From assembly GCF_016735115.1 (NCBI RefSeq), contig NZ_JAERQJ010000004.1:124001-188000 (forward strand): DNA of 64,000 nucleotides. The letters are read 5' to 3'. This DNA is from Aquimarina mytili. GTDB taxonomy: Bacteria > Bacteroidota > Bacteroidia > Flavobacteriales > Flavobacteriaceae. The position numbers and the translations under genes are program-made. This document shows positions 1 through 9,019 of the stretch, piece by piece. A model generated the notes under the pieces. The model ran no database searches. It was given only the letters and a program-made list of their open reading frames with translations, and was not told the origin of the DNA. Within the stretch, counting starts at the first letter, position 1. Each line of letters begins with the position of its first letter.

Positions 1-390
1 AATGTAAGCCTTAGAACTCAAAACGGAACTAGTTTCCCTCTGGCAACAGATTTCAATGATAACGAACGTCTAACGGCTGGAGATTGGGTCTTGTTAAATG
101 GATATGTTACTGTTTATGATAGAGAAGCGATTGTAACGGTAGATGCCCTTGGAGCCACAGAGTTAGATGATTTTAGAATCCACCCAGTAGAGTCTGCTAT
201 GACTAGTTATGTGTACAATGAATGGGATGAGCTAACCCATATTTTAGGAGGAAATAACCTGGCGACCAAATATGAATATGATTCTGCCGGAAGATTAATA
301 AAAACTTTTAAAGAAGTTATCGATGTGCCTGATGTGGTAGAAGGAGGGTTTAAAGATATAGAGATAATTGATTATAACTACAAGAAATAA
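1..390 (+). CDS. C-terminal end of a YD/RHS-repeat-type secreted protein (5' partial)
   Basis: The reading frame is open from base 1 and ends at a TAA at 388-390, so the start lies before the window. The last 130 residues contain a YD-repeat-like segment (YEYDSAGRLIKTF, encoded around 270-312), preceded by MTSYVYNEWDELTHIL, which resembles the cell-surface RHS/YD-repeat proteins of Bacteroidota. The gene sits 6 bp before the large RHS gene on the same strand, so the two are probably co-transcribed. In this phylum a long secreted protein of this type often precedes a DUF6443 RHS protein. The TTG at 91 is not a credible start because the frame continues upstream with similar composition. What the missing N-terminal part carries cannot be seen. 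Confidence 0.75.
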   Translation, partial: NVSLRTQNGTSFPLATDFNDNERLTAGDWVLLNGYVTVYDREAIVTVDALGATELDDFRIHPVESAMTSYVYNEWDELTHILGGNNLATKYEYDSAGRLIKTFKEVIDVPDVVEGGFKDIEIIDYNYKK

Positions 391-396
391 TACGAT

Positions 397-3300
397 ATGA
401 GACATTTTATTATAGATATACGAGTTTGGGTTATAGTATTTCTATTATCCTTTGCAATTAAAGGTAATGCCCAATGTAGGTTAACTAGCTTTCCAGATGT
501 TACTTTAAATCCAATTTCTAGTAGCAGTTATGTTGAAGTTCGAGTTGCGAGTTTAGGTAGGACTTGTAGAGCTGATATTATATTTACCAATATACCTACT
601 TGGGTAAGTGCAATTACCAATATTGGAGGTACCAGAACCAGGACAGTTGAGATTGACGTTGTAGCCAATACCTCTGGGGCATCACGATCGGCTGTTATTA
701 ATTATGATTTAGAAGGGGATAGGGGGACTTTTACAATAACACAATCCACTACCAATACCGATTTGGTGCCCGAAAACCATAATACTGTTACTACCGTTAT
801 TAAGGATGTCATGGGTAAAACAATCGGAACCAAACGTTCATATTTTGATCCTTTGGGAAAACCGGTACAAAGTCAAAGTAAAGATTTTAAAACTGGTAAA
901 ACCTGGGCTTCGCAAACCTTATACGATCATCAGGGACGTGCTGCAGTATCTACTTTAAATGCACCCATCGGGAATGCGATTGGTTATAAAAGTGATTTTG
1001 TTAAAAAGGCAGATGGCACTACGTTTTCAATTAATGATTTTGAAACTACTGACCTTGAGAATCCATCGATAGTGGGGACACAAGCAAATACATTAGGGTG
1101 GTATTATAGCGAAAGTAATATAGATGACCCGAATACGGCTGCAAAAGAAGGGGAATCATTTCAGGATATAACCGATAGGCCTTATTCTAGAGTGATTTAT
1201 AGCGAGCTTAATGGAGCTCCTTTAAAAACTATTGGAGGTAATAAAATGGGTGGAGAATGGAAAAATGGCTACGCTTTTTCTATGCCCGCTGGACAAGAGT
1301 TATCTCAATCAGTGGCCTTTGGGCAAGGGATATCCAGTAATCATGAAGTTATTAAGACCGTGTATCGTAATGTCCATGGAATAGAAACTGTAGTATTTAC
1401 CGATACTGATGGAAGAGCTTTAGCCAGTGCACGAAGTGGTAATGAAGAAGAAAACGTGCCAGTACGATATTCAACCATAGATGTCAATGAACAAAATTTT
1501 GTTGACATTCATATCCCAAAGGGAACTAAAGGTATTGTGGTTAAAAATTATTTGGATAACGAATTAACGAATAGCCCATATTTTTTTAAAGTATATGATT
1601 TGACAACAGAAGAAGTCATAACTACAGAGTTTGCTGATCTTCCTCCAGGTCTATATAGAATTGCTAGTATTACAGTTACCAATAATTGGTTGCCTAAAAA
1701 AGTAACCTATCCCGAAAATTACTACGATTACAATTTAAATGAATATGATAAAGCTGGGCGTTTACTTAGTGCGAAGCAACCTTTAGATCATGAAAAATTA
1801 GAGAGTACCTTTCGTTATAATTCATTAGGACAATTGGAATACGCAAATGGTCCTGATGAAGGGGATACCTGGATTTTGTACAGAGAAGATGGGCAAATAC
1901 GTTTTTCTATCAACAGCAAGCAATGGAAAAACAAGGAATTTTCATACACAAACTATGATCATAGAGGTAGGCCTATAGAGAGTGGGGTGTATACCGATGA
2001 AAATCTTGTATACATCAAAGCTTACAGTACTACAGTTACTGATATAACAGATCCATTTAATGATGCATTGAAAAATATTGTTGATGATAAAACGCATAGT
2101 TTCAACATAGATAATCGCACTGAGCGGAACATCACAACCTATGATAAATTAGAAAATACGGACGCTACATTTTTATCTAATCTTAATGGTTACGAAACCC
2201 CATCATTTTTATACGGTAGTGTTGCCAAAACACAAAACGAAAATACTACCACTTATTATAGCTATGACATCTATGGTAGAGTAGTATGGATCGTACAAGA
2301 TATTGCAGGTTTAGGAGTGAAAATCATGGACTACGAATATGATCCGGTTACATCTCAGGTGAATAAAGTGTTGTATCAAAAAGGAAAGGCCGATCAGTTT
2401 ATTCATCAATACACCTATGATGTTGATGATTATAGCCTAATCAAAGTAGAAACTTCAAATGATGGTACAAAGTATACAGAACATGCCCAATATAATTATT
2501 ACGAAACTGGAGCTTTAAAACGTATTAATCTTGCCGAAGGGTTGCAAGGGGTAGATTATGTGTACAATATTAATGGAGCCTTAAAAAGCATTAATCATGT
2601 CAAGTTAGATTCTACCAATGACCCAGGAGGAGATAGTGATGATGTATTTGGAATGAATATAGGATATTACTATAAGGATTACTCTAGAACCAATACACCA
2701 ACCCCAGTGGAAACAACCATGAAAAATATTCATCGATATAACGGTGATATAAGTTCTATTGTATGGAAAAATAAGGGTTTAGAAACCAATCAGCAATCCT
2801 ATTCTTTCTTGTATAACAAAAACAATTGGTTACAAGGGGCAAGCTATGGGGCTAGTATTTCTCCGAGTGATCTTAATGTATACAAAACCATTATTAAAGA
2901 TCAACCGGTTACAGAGACTGAAACCGTTGAAGCTTCGCAAGAGATTTATCTAAAACCTGGTTTTAGTATGAAAGCTACTACGCAAGCTACCTTTTTAGGA
3001 AAGATTAGTAAAGGAGCAGGAGTAAATCCTAATTTGGATTATAATGTATATAATATTACCTATGATGCCAATGGTAATATCAAGACTCTCAATCGTAATA
3101 AAAATAAAGACGGTAGTGGTAATAATAGTATGGATCAATTATCGTATACCTATAAAGACAATAAACCAAATCAATTATTAAGAGTTGATGATGCCTCAGA
3201 CGATGTAGCCGGAGCAGATGATATTGGTGATCAAAATGGAGATAATTATGTGTATAACGAAATTGGACAATTAATAGAGAACAAAGCTGAAAATATTAAT

Positions 3301-4563
3301 TATATTTATAATGCCAGTGGATTGGTGATCGAGGTGCAAAAAAATAATACACCTTTGGTGAAGTTCTTTTACAACGATAAGGGACATAGAGTTCGTAAAG
3401 AATCATATAATCCTGATACGGGTCGTCTAGCCTATACAGAACATTATGTTAGAGATGCAGCAGGAACTGCTATGGCGATTTATCGTAACAAACGGGTTGT
3501 AGAGAATACGATTTATGGTTCAAATAGATTAGGAGTTATAAAATCTGATGGTACCCGTTTGTATGAAATAACGGATCATTTAGGTAATGTACGAGCTGTA
3601 GTGGGTAGAGATCCTAAAGGAGGAGTGATGAATGATAATATCGCTGTAGATTACTATCCTGGTGGGATGGCGATGCCTGGTAGAAGTTCAAAAAGTGATT
3701 ATCGATATGGATATCAAGGAAAGTTTGCGGAAACTGATCCAGAGACTGGAAAACCTGCTTTCGAACTGCGTTTATATGATCCAAGAATTAATCGATGGTT
3801 AACCACAGACCCAATGGGTGAGTTTAATTCGCCTTACTTGGCTATGGGAAATAACTGGATAAATTTGGTTGATCCTACTGGTGGTATGACAGATCCTCCT
3901 ACAGATTATGATTTGGGAAGCCTAGATGAAGTTATTATAAATGCACCTGGAAGTGGAGGAGGTGGTCTGCAACCCAATGGTATTAACATTGATTTACTTT
4001 GGAAACCTCTAACTGTAGATATTCTTAGGAATTATGTTTCACAAAAATATCCTGGATTTTCAAGAGAAGCTACTTTTTCAAGAGCTGGAGCACTTTTTGA
4101 AGATGCCTTTGTCAATTTTGCTAGTCAAAACCCAAATTTACTACCTGGATTCTATCCATCAGTAGATAAGTCTAGTAATAGAATCCCTGATGGTTATTCA
4201 ACTGTTGCTCATATGGGAAACAGAGGTCTTATGTTTTATCCAGGAAATAATTATGTAGAAGTAAAAACCAAACCTGTTACCCTAACTGCACAAATACAAA
4301 CTTTCATTGATGAGTTAGCCTTAAAAGGAGCTGCTTCTGGTATTCCAAACTACCCAGTTAGTTTAACTTTTGTTACACCAGCAGGAACTCATATAAGAAA
4401 AGATGTATATAATACAGCTAATAGACTTTTGAGAGGTACAGAACAAAAAGTGATACATATAACGGCATATTATAAGATGACCGATAACCATATGCGTGTT
4501 AGTTTTAGTACTTTTGGTAATGCGTCTGCTCACTATTTTTCTAATGACGTTTTTCTTGACTAA
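397..4563 (+). CDS. Secreted RHS-repeat protein with BACON-like N-terminus and C-terminal putative PD-(D/E)xK nuclease toxin domain
   Basis: A 1388-residue protein. Residues 1-26 are a signal peptide ending in NAQ. Residues about 27-125 look like a BACON-type beta domain (pattern PTWVSAI, then TFTITQ). A DUF6443-like segment follows (NTVTTVIKDVMGKTIGTKRS), then many YD repeats, then the RHS core near residue 1061 (DHLGNVRAVVGRD) ending in LRLYDPRINRWLTTDPMGEF and LVDPTGG near 1160. Such cores shelter a variable C-terminal effector in polymorphic toxins. The last 220 residues differ from the core: an acidic helix (GALFEDAFVNF, near 1230), PDG near 1265, EVKTK near 1290, and QIQTFIDEL just after. 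This order fits a PD-(D/E)xK nuclease fold, with 22 residues between the Asp and the Glu. Nuclease activity is inferred. The following gene is the natural immunity candidate. No type IX secretion C-terminal sorting domain is visible. Confidence 0.85.
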   Translation: MRHFIIDIRVWVIVFLLSFAIKGNAQCRLTSFPDVTLNPISSSSYVEVRVASLGRTCRADIIFTNIPTWVSAITNIGGTRTRTVEIDVVANTSGASRSAVINYDLEGDRGTFTITQSTTNTDLVPENHNTVTTVIKDVMGKTIGTKRSYFDPLGKPVQSQSKDFKTGKTWASQTLYDHQGRAAVSTLNAPIGNAIGYKSDFVKKADGTTFSINDFETTDLENPSIVGTQANTLGWYYSESNIDDPNTAAKEGESFQDITDRPYSRVIYSELNGAPLKTIGGNKMGGEWKNGYAFSMPAGQELSQSVAFGQGISSNHEVIKTVYRNVHGIETVVFTDTDGRALASARSGNEEENVPVRYSTIDVNEQNFVDIHIPKGTKGIVVKNYLDNELTNSPYFFKVYDLTTEEVITTEFADLPPGLYRIASITVTNNWLPKKVTYPENYYDYNLNEYDKAGRLLSAKQPLDHEKLESTFRYNSLGQLEYANGPDEGDTWILYREDGQIRFSINSKQWKNKEFSYTNYDHRGRPIESGVYTDENLVYIKAYSTTVTDITDPFNDALKNIVDDKTHSFNIDNRTERNITTYDKLENTDATFLSNLNGYETPSFLYGSVAKTQNENTTTYYSYDIYGRVVWIVQDIAGLGVKIMDYEYDPVTSQVNKVLYQKGKADQFIHQYTYDVDDYSLIKVETSNDGTKYTEHAQYNYYETGALKRINLAEGLQGVDYVYNINGALKSINHVKLDSTNDPGGDSDDVFGMNIGYYYKDYSRTNTPTPVETTMKNIHRYNGDISSIVWKNKGLETNQQSYSFLYNKNNWLQGASYGASISPSDLNVYKTIIKDQPVTETETVEASQEIYLKPGFSMKATTQATFLGKISKGAGVNPNLDYNVYNITYDANGNIKTLNRNKNKDGSGNNSMDQLSYTYKDNKPNQLLRVDDASDDVAGADDIGDQNGDNYVYNEIGQLIENKAENINYIYNASGLVIEVQKNNTPLVKFFYNDKGHRVRKESYNPDTGRLAYTEHYVRDAAGTAMAIYRNKRVVENTIYGSNRLGVIKSDGTRLYEITDHLGNVRAVVGRDPKGGVMNDNIAVDYYPGGMAMPGRSSKSDYRYGYQGKFAETDPETGKPAFELRLYDPRINRWLTTDPMGEFNSPYLAMGNNWINLVDPTGGMTDPPTDYDLGSLDEVIINAPGSGGGGLQPNGINIDLLWKPLTVDILRNYVSQKYPGFSREATFSRAGALFEDAFVNFASQNPNLLPGFYPSVDKSSNRIPDGYSTVAHMGNRGLMFYPGNNYVEVKTKPVTLTAQIQTFIDELALKGAASGIPNYPVSLTFVTPAGTHIRKDVYNTANRLLRGTEQKVIHITAYYKMTDNHMRVSFSTFGNASAHYFSNDVFLD

Positions 4564-4602
4564 TAATTTATGTTTTTAAATTTTTTTACCATATTGTTAT
4601 TT

Positions 4603-5310
4603 ATGAACCAAAGTTTTGAAATTCTTAAAACAGGTGACCCCGATGTTAGAAAACTTCTCGGAGAAAAAATTTCTTCTGAAATATGTGAATTTAATTCTGC
4701 TAACATTTATGAATTGAAAAATGAAAGATATTTAGTTGTACCGAAACAATTAAGTAAATATGTCATTTTATATCACTCAAAAGATGAATTAGAAAAGCAT
4801 ATTAAAGAAGAGTGTTTTCCTATTGAAGATTATGAAACTGATAGTCTAGTTGAACCAGAAAAAGAAAACATAAAGGAAATAAAAGATAGTATAGGGATTT
4901 ATATTCAATATTTAGAAAAAAAACTCGATATTTTAAATAATTTTAGTAGTCAAATCTCTAATATTTCGAAGATAGAATCTTTACAAAGAGCAATTGATGG
5001 CTATGACAAAGATAAACTAACAAAATATGATATTCTTTGTATAGGCCTATATACTAATGAGATTTTTCGCATAGATACAAATTCTTCGTGGAATATTGAG
5101 TTGGTTTTTACATTAAACACTTATTGGTATCCAACTATAATTAATCAAAAAGACAAATATGATGTAGCAAGTAAGGTGTATAGTTCTTTTTTTGAAGGAG
5201 AGTATTTAGATTTAGTTTTCTTTTTTAAACTAGAGAAAGCTAAATATCTTGGCTATGAACCCTTTTCAAAAGAACATACAAGATACATGCAATCTAACAT
5301 TCCGAAATAA
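4603..5310 (+). CDS. Unrecognised protein; candidate immunity protein for the upstream RHS toxin
   Basis: Follows the RHS gene on the same strand with nothing between them but a few bases, the usual place for an immunity gene in a polymorphic-toxin locus. The protein is soluble, rich in Lys, Glu and Asp, and has a predicted helical middle (IKDSIGIYIQYLEKKLDIL). No known family is recognised. An upstream ATG at 4570 would add a hydrophobic stretch (MFLNFFTILLF). I prefer 4603 (MNQSFEILKTG) because a cytosolic immunity protein needs no such leader, but if 4570 is used the protein would be membrane-anchored. The role rests on position only. Confidence 0.6.
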   Translation: MNQSFEILKTGDPDVRKLLGEKISSEICEFNSANIYELKNERYLVVPKQLSKYVILYHSKDELEKHIKEECFPIEDYETDSLVEPEKENIKEIKDSIGIYIQYLEKKLDILNNFSSQISNISKIESLQRAIDGYDKDKLTKYDILCIGLYTNEIFRIDTNSSWNIELVFTLNTYWYPTIINQKDKYDVASKVYSSFFEGEYLDLVFFFKLEKAKYLGYEPFSKEHTRYMQSNIPK

Positions 5311-5385
5311 GACCTTCGCACTCCTCTATCACTAGAAAGTATCTAGAAGTGTCAAAAATTGGCGGCAAGAGTGAACCAATAAAGC

Positions 5386-5424
5386 AAACAGCTATACATT
5401 ACAAAAATGTATAGTTGTTTTTTT
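5386..5424 (+). terminator. Rho-independent terminator after the RHS/immunity operon
   Basis: Stem 5386-5400 pairs with 5406-5420 (core CTATACATT / AATGTATAG, one G-T pair), loop ACAAA, followed by a T run. It lies 75 bp after the candidate immunity gene and closes that transcription unit. Confidence 0.75.
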
Positions 5425-5758
5425 AATATATCGGCATATAATTACATGGAATACTAGTATGATACTGTCGGTTGTAGAGATCATTATAATCGCATGAAAA
5501 ATCATGTGTAATCTTCGTTTATCCCTTGTGTAGCCTGTAAAAGATAGCCAAAAAGCATCACCCGTTTTCCGTGAAAACGGGTAACAAGCATGCCAAAAAT
5601 CTTATGCAAACCTAATATCTTGCACACTCAGAATTCTTGAGAGAATCAATATTTAGCAACACGAATATAAAAAGGGGTAAAAGGTATACGTTGCGTATTC
5701 ATCTAAGGGAAATATAACTGTTATTATACCAAAATTATAAACCAAACAGATCAAATCA
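5425..5758. other. Non-coding stretch between the toxin locus and the next secreted gene
   Basis: No open frame with coding character was seen. The only clear structure is the perfect inverted repeat at 5560-5582, listed separately. The sequence before the next start is rich in A and C (ACCAAACAGATCAAATCAATG), similar to the leaders of the genes at 6791 and 7117. No promoter matching TTG-N19-TAnnTTTG was found. Confidence 0.4.
5560..5582. repeat. Perfect 10-bp inverted repeat without T tract
   Basis: ACCCGTTTTC, loop CGT, GAAAACGGGT. The stem is stable, but no T run follows on either strand, so it is not a classical terminator. It could be a protein-binding site, an mRNA leader hairpin for the gene at 5759, or an attachment-site-like remnant. 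Confidence 0.5.
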
Positions 5759-6721
5759 ATGAACAAAAAAATCGTATCAATCATTCTTCAAAAAACTAAG
5801 AAAAGTTTTATTGTTGGGGTATTATTGTCAACCACATGGATACATGCTCAGTTATTCACACATGTGGACACAGCTGGAGTAGAAATAAGTGGGAACACTG
5901 TTGTATCCGTCGCTAATACATCTTGGAATAACTCGGGGGGGAGTAGCGCAGAAACGCTTGGCGAAAATGGATATGTCTCAGGAATCCCGTCTTACGGGAA
6001 ATATCTAAAATTAGGACTCTCAGACGTTACAGGAGGACATAATTGGGATGAATATAGCTATTGCTTTTATGTGCTGCCTAATGGCAATTTAGATCTTTAT
6101 GATGGGCCAACTAAAATGCTTAGGTCTACTTATAGTGCTGGCGATGTGCTAAAAATCGAAAAATTAGGAAAAACCATCAACTTTTATAGAAATGATGTAA
6201 CCATAGGCACCATAACCAATATCCCAGAAACAAAACTTCATGTCGATTATATATTTTTTGATCAATATGGCGAAATTACGTTTGTAGATTTTGCTTCTGA
6301 TCAAAATCCAGATAACCGAAACCCTTGGACAGTAGAAGGGAACAATCTTTACACTTCTGTTATTGAGAATAATGTAGGAATTGGAACTAAAAACCCAGGC
6401 TCTTGGAAACTAGCTGTAGCAGGAAAAGTAGTAGCCGAAGAAGTGAAAATCGCCCTGCAAAACAATTGGCCCGATTATGTTTTTAATCATGATTATACAT
6501 TGCTAACACTAGCGGACGTCGAAAAACATATTAACGAAAAAGGGCATTTGCCTAACATACCGAGTGCCAAAGAAGTCAGTGAAGAAGGAATTTTTATGGG
6601 GGAAATGAATGCCAAATTACTTCAGAAGATAGAAGAGTTAACACTCTATACCATTCATCAGGAAAAAGAAATAGAAGAATTAAAATCTTTAGTCCAAAAA
6701 CTACTAGAAGCAAAGCAATAA
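5759..6721 (+). CDS. Secreted protein with tail-fibre-like C-terminal coiled-coil module
   Basis: 320 residues with an N-terminal signal peptide (TTWIHAQ, cut near residue 31). The middle (about 32-190) is a beta-rich region resembling a lectin/SPRY-like sandwich (KIEKLGKTINFYRNDVTIG) but no family is certain. From residue about 203 the text NVGIGTKNPGSWKLAVAGK starts a module very common at the C-terminus of Bacteroidota secreted proteins: a VGIGT...P..KL.V.G strand, a DYVF..DY...L.DVE region, a HLPNIPSAKEV loop, and a terminal coiled coil (KIEELTLYTIHQEKEIEEL). The same module ends the gene at 7117. Known related proteins are often labelled tail fibre or cell-wall-anchor proteins. The function is not established. 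Confidence 0.75.
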   Translation: MNKKIVSIILQKTKKSFIVGVLLSTTWIHAQLFTHVDTAGVEISGNTVVSVANTSWNNSGGSSAETLGENGYVSGIPSYGKYLKLGLSDVTGGHNWDEYSYCFYVLPNGNLDLYDGPTKMLRSTYSAGDVLKIEKLGKTINFYRNDVTIGTITNIPETKLHVDYIFFDQYGEITFVDFASDQNPDNRNPWTVEGNNLYTSVIENNVGIGTKNPGSWKLAVAGKVVAEEVKIALQNNWPDYVFNHDYTLLTLADVEKHINEKGHLPNIPSAKEVSEEGIFMGEMNAKLLQKIEELTLYTIHQEKEIEELKSLVQKLLEAKQ

Positions 6722-6731
6722 GATATGCTTG

Positions 6732-6762
6732 ATATGGAAATATGAATTTCATATTTCCATAT
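6732..6762. terminator. Perfect 14-bp hairpin after the tail-fibre-like gene
   Basis: ATATGGAAATATGA (6732-6745), loop of three, TCATATTTCCATAT (6749-6762). It begins 10 bp after the stop codon at 6721. There is only a short, interrupted T run afterwards, so it may be a weak terminator, a 3'-end stabiliser or a processing site. Confidence 0.4.
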
Positions 6763-6790
6763 TTACTCACAACAACTCAAATCAATTCTT

Positions 6791-7066
6791 ATGAAAACAA
6801 TCATTCAATACATCAAGCTTATGGAGCGAATTGATCAATTTGTTCGTTTACAGGCCACAGGAGAGCCAGAAGAATTTGCTCAACGATTGGGGATATCAAA
6901 AGCAACACTGTATCGTACTATCAAAACTATGAAAGAGCTTAATGCACCTCTTGAGTATGATATAACGCTGCGTAGCTTTATCTATAGAGAATCAGTAGGA
7001 TTTAAGTTTGGGTTTTACGAAACTGACTTATCACATAATCCACGAATCTTGAACAAGTTTTTTTAA
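6791..7066 (+). CDS. Small helix-turn-helix DNA-binding protein
   Basis: 91 residues, cytosolic. Residues about 8-60 form a HTH_11/DeoR-like winged-helix segment (LMERIDQFVRLQATG, then EEFAQRLGISKATLYRTIKT), with recognition helix SKATLYRTIKTM. The tail (LEYDITLRSFIYRESVGFKF) fits a wing. There is no sensor domain, so it is likely a simple local regulator. It sits between two genes for secreted proteins that share the same C-terminal module, suggesting that it controls one or both. In Bacteroidota, small HTH genes of this kind are often found beside such surface-protein genes. The target and signal are unknown. Confidence 0.7.
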   Translation: MKTIIQYIKLMERIDQFVRLQATGEPEEFAQRLGISKATLYRTIKTMKELNAPLEYDITLRSFIYRESVGFKFGFYETDLSHNPRILNKFF

Positions 7067-7116
7067 TCAATACTTAAATAAGCACACAACTTACCAAAAT
7101 CATACAAATTAAAATC

Positions 7117-8184
7117 ATGAAAAAATTCAATTTGCTATTGCTGTTTGTAACACTAAGCATAAGCCTAAATGCTCAAATCACAATCGATGGATTAGTTCAT
7201 CACTGGCCTTTAGATGGAAATGCCAATGATGTAAAAGGAAATAATAATGGGGTTCTTGTCGGTAATCTAGTACCCTCTACAGGTAAAAACGGTGCAGCAA
7301 ATACAGCAATGTACTTTAACGGGATAGAGGATTATATTAAAATATTGTCACCTCAATATCAAGAGGTTACAATCGCATTTTGGATAAAGCCAGACGGGAT
7401 TATAAATGACATGAGGTTTGTTTCTGGTATAGATGATACCGATGATTACGCTTTTGCAATGCGCTATGCAGATGCAACAATACAAGTATGGAGACCCTGG
7501 AAAGCTACAATTAATGTCTCTAATGAAACTGATCTGTTAAATTGGTCTTTAATTTGTGTGACTATTGATGCCAACAAAAATGTAAAGGGCTATTTTAATG
7601 GTGTTCCGGGAGTAGGGCAAAGTGTTAATTTTACGTGGCCCGAATATTTAGGAATTGGAAGAAGATTTTTTTATAATGGTAGTAATTTTGGTACCAACTT
7701 TAAAGGTAGTATGGACGAATTCATGATTTTTAACAGAGTCTTGTCACCGCAAGAAATTCAAAGTTTGTATACCAATACTCCAGTAGTAGATAGTTTTTGC
7801 GACACCTTACATTGCGCCGATAGTAAGGTAGGGATCGGTACTACAACACCCGATATGAAACTAACCGTAAAAGGTAATATTCATGCAGAAGAAGTTAAAA
7901 TTGACCTAAGTATCCCGGCTCCTGATTATGTATTTGAAAAGGATTACGATTTAAAAAGTATTGAAGATGTAGAAAAGTATATTATAGAGAATAACCATCT
8001 TCCTGAAATACCATCTGCAAAAGAATTTTCAGAAAATGGAATAATGCTTGCTGAAATGAACATGAATCTTTTGAAAAAAATCGAAGAATTGACATTGTAT
8101 CTTATTGATCAAAATAAAAAATTAGAAAAGGCTAACCAAAATATTAAAGAGCTTAAAAAAGAAGTATTAGCTCTAAAGAAATAG
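7117..8184 (+). CDS. Secreted LamG/concanavalin-like protein with tail-fibre-like C-terminal module
   Basis: 355 residues. Signal peptide of about 19 residues (ending SLNAQ). Residues about 25-225 are a LamG/concanavalin-A-like domain: VHHWPLDGNANDVKGNNNG, then MYFNGIEDYIKI, then VTIAFWIKPDG, and near the end MDEFMIFNRVLSPQEIQSLY, which is the classic end of LamG_3. The C-terminal 110 residues repeat the module of the gene at 5759 (VGIGTTTPDMKLTVKG, HLPEIPSAKEF, coiled coil to the end). The LamG part probably binds a glycan or other surface ligand. The C-terminal module may mediate trimerisation or attachment. It is separated from the HTH gene by 50 bp and ends before a strong hairpin terminator. 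Confidence 0.85.
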   Translation: MKKFNLLLLFVTLSISLNAQITIDGLVHHWPLDGNANDVKGNNNGVLVGNLVPSTGKNGAANTAMYFNGIEDYIKILSPQYQEVTIAFWIKPDGIINDMRFVSGIDDTDDYAFAMRYADATIQVWRPWKATINVSNETDLLNWSLICVTIDANKNVKGYFNGVPGVGQSVNFTWPEYLGIGRRFFYNGSNFGTNFKGSMDEFMIFNRVLSPQEIQSLYTNTPVVDSFCDTLHCADSKVGIGTTTPDMKLTVKGNIHAEEVKIDLSIPAPDYVFEKDYDLKSIEDVEKYIIENNHLPEIPSAKEFSENGIMLAEMNMNLLKKIEELTLYLIDQNKKLEKANQNIKELKKEVLALKK

Positions 8185-8245
8185 TTTAAGAAGTAATATA
8201 AATTCAATACAATAATCCAATTTTATTTATATGAGCAATAACAAT

Positions 8246-8281
8246 AATAAAAACAGTCACCTAAGAGTGACTGTTTTTATT
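8246..8281. terminator. Strong bidirectional hairpin terminator
   Basis: A perfect 15-bp stem, AATAAAAACAGTCAC (8246-8260) with GTGACTGTTTTTATT (8267-8281), loop of six. The T run within the right arm makes it a rho-independent terminator for the LamG gene, and its A-rich left arm would act in the other direction too. Confidence 0.85.
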
Positions 8282-8599
8282 AAAGTATTGAGAGTATAGT
8301 TACTTTTTATTGGACTGAAAAGATCAAAAAAAAATATTCTAGTTTCAAAAAATGAAACTACTTGGTCGTACTATTGTGGTTTAAAAAATAGGTTATCCTA
8401 AAAAAAATGATTTCGATAGGGTAACATATTGGTATAGAAGTAACATATATGTTTATAGATACATTAACAATAGAACTTTTGTTATTGAATGTAAAAAATG
8501 AATCAGTAATATAGACCCAATATAGTATTACTATAAATTAATATATGTAATAGCTTATATTCGCCTAAAAATCATATTTTTGAGGCCCTTTTTGAAGAC
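8282..8599. other. AT-rich leader region upstream of the secretion/pilus-like cluster
   Basis: About 320 bp with no coding frame. It holds an 8-bp inverted repeat (TAGTTTCA 8340-8347, TGAAACTA 8353-8360) and, near 8556-8563, TATATTCG, which is one base from the flavobacterial TAnnTTTG element but lacks TTG at the correct distance. The promoter of the large cluster probably lies here, but I cannot place it with confidence. Confidence 0.4.
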
Positions 8600-9019
8600 A
8601 TGATGATTATGAGAAAAATACAATTGAACAAGGTAAAAGCCTTCAACCTACAAGAAATGCTCTTAGTATTGGCAATTATTGGGATTCTACTGCTAATTGC
8701 ATTACCTAATTTTTTACCATTGATTGCACAAACTAAAGCGCAAGAAGCTAAAATACAGCTAAAGACGATTAGCAATATGCAAACGCAGTATCGTTATCTT
8801 AATTCTAAATATTCTATTGATTTTACAGAAATCAACTATGAAGCTCCAAAAACGGTTAAAACCGGTGGTACAGCCAATTATGCCTATGAGATCTTAGAAG
8901 CTACAGTCTCTAATTTTAAGGCAAGAGCTACAGCTGTGGTTGACTTTGATGGCGATGGGGTATTTAATGTATGGGAGATCGATGAAAATGGTAGTCCAAA
9001 ACAAATTGTAAAAGATTGA
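8600..9019 (+). CDS. Major pseudopilin, GspG/PilA-like
   Basis: 139 residues. A class III prepilin leader is clear: the basic KIQLNKVKA, then cleavage after Ala14, mature start FNLQE with Glu at +5, then the hydrophobic helix MLLVLAIIGILLLIALP. The globular part ends in VVDFDGDGVFNVWEIDENG, a calcium-binding-like acidic loop typical of GspG-type major pseudopilins. It is the first gene of a thirteen-gene run and is followed by the prepilin peptidase with overlapping stop and start. It would be assembled into the pseudopilus that drives substrate export or forms a short pilus. Three ATGs (8600, 8603, 8609) are possible starts, and all keep the leader intact. Confidence 0.9.
   Translation: MMIMRKIQLNKVKAFNLQEMLLVLAIIGILLLIALPNFLPLIAQTKAQEAKIQLKTISNMQTQYRYLNSKYSIDFTEINYEAPKTVKTGGTANYAYEILEATVSNFKARATAVVDFDGDGVFNVWEIDENGSPKQIVKD

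Noticed and set aside
397..4563. Type IX secretion sorting domain on the RHS protein
   Set aside because: The C-terminus is a distinct globular domain and no sorting-domain pattern is seen.
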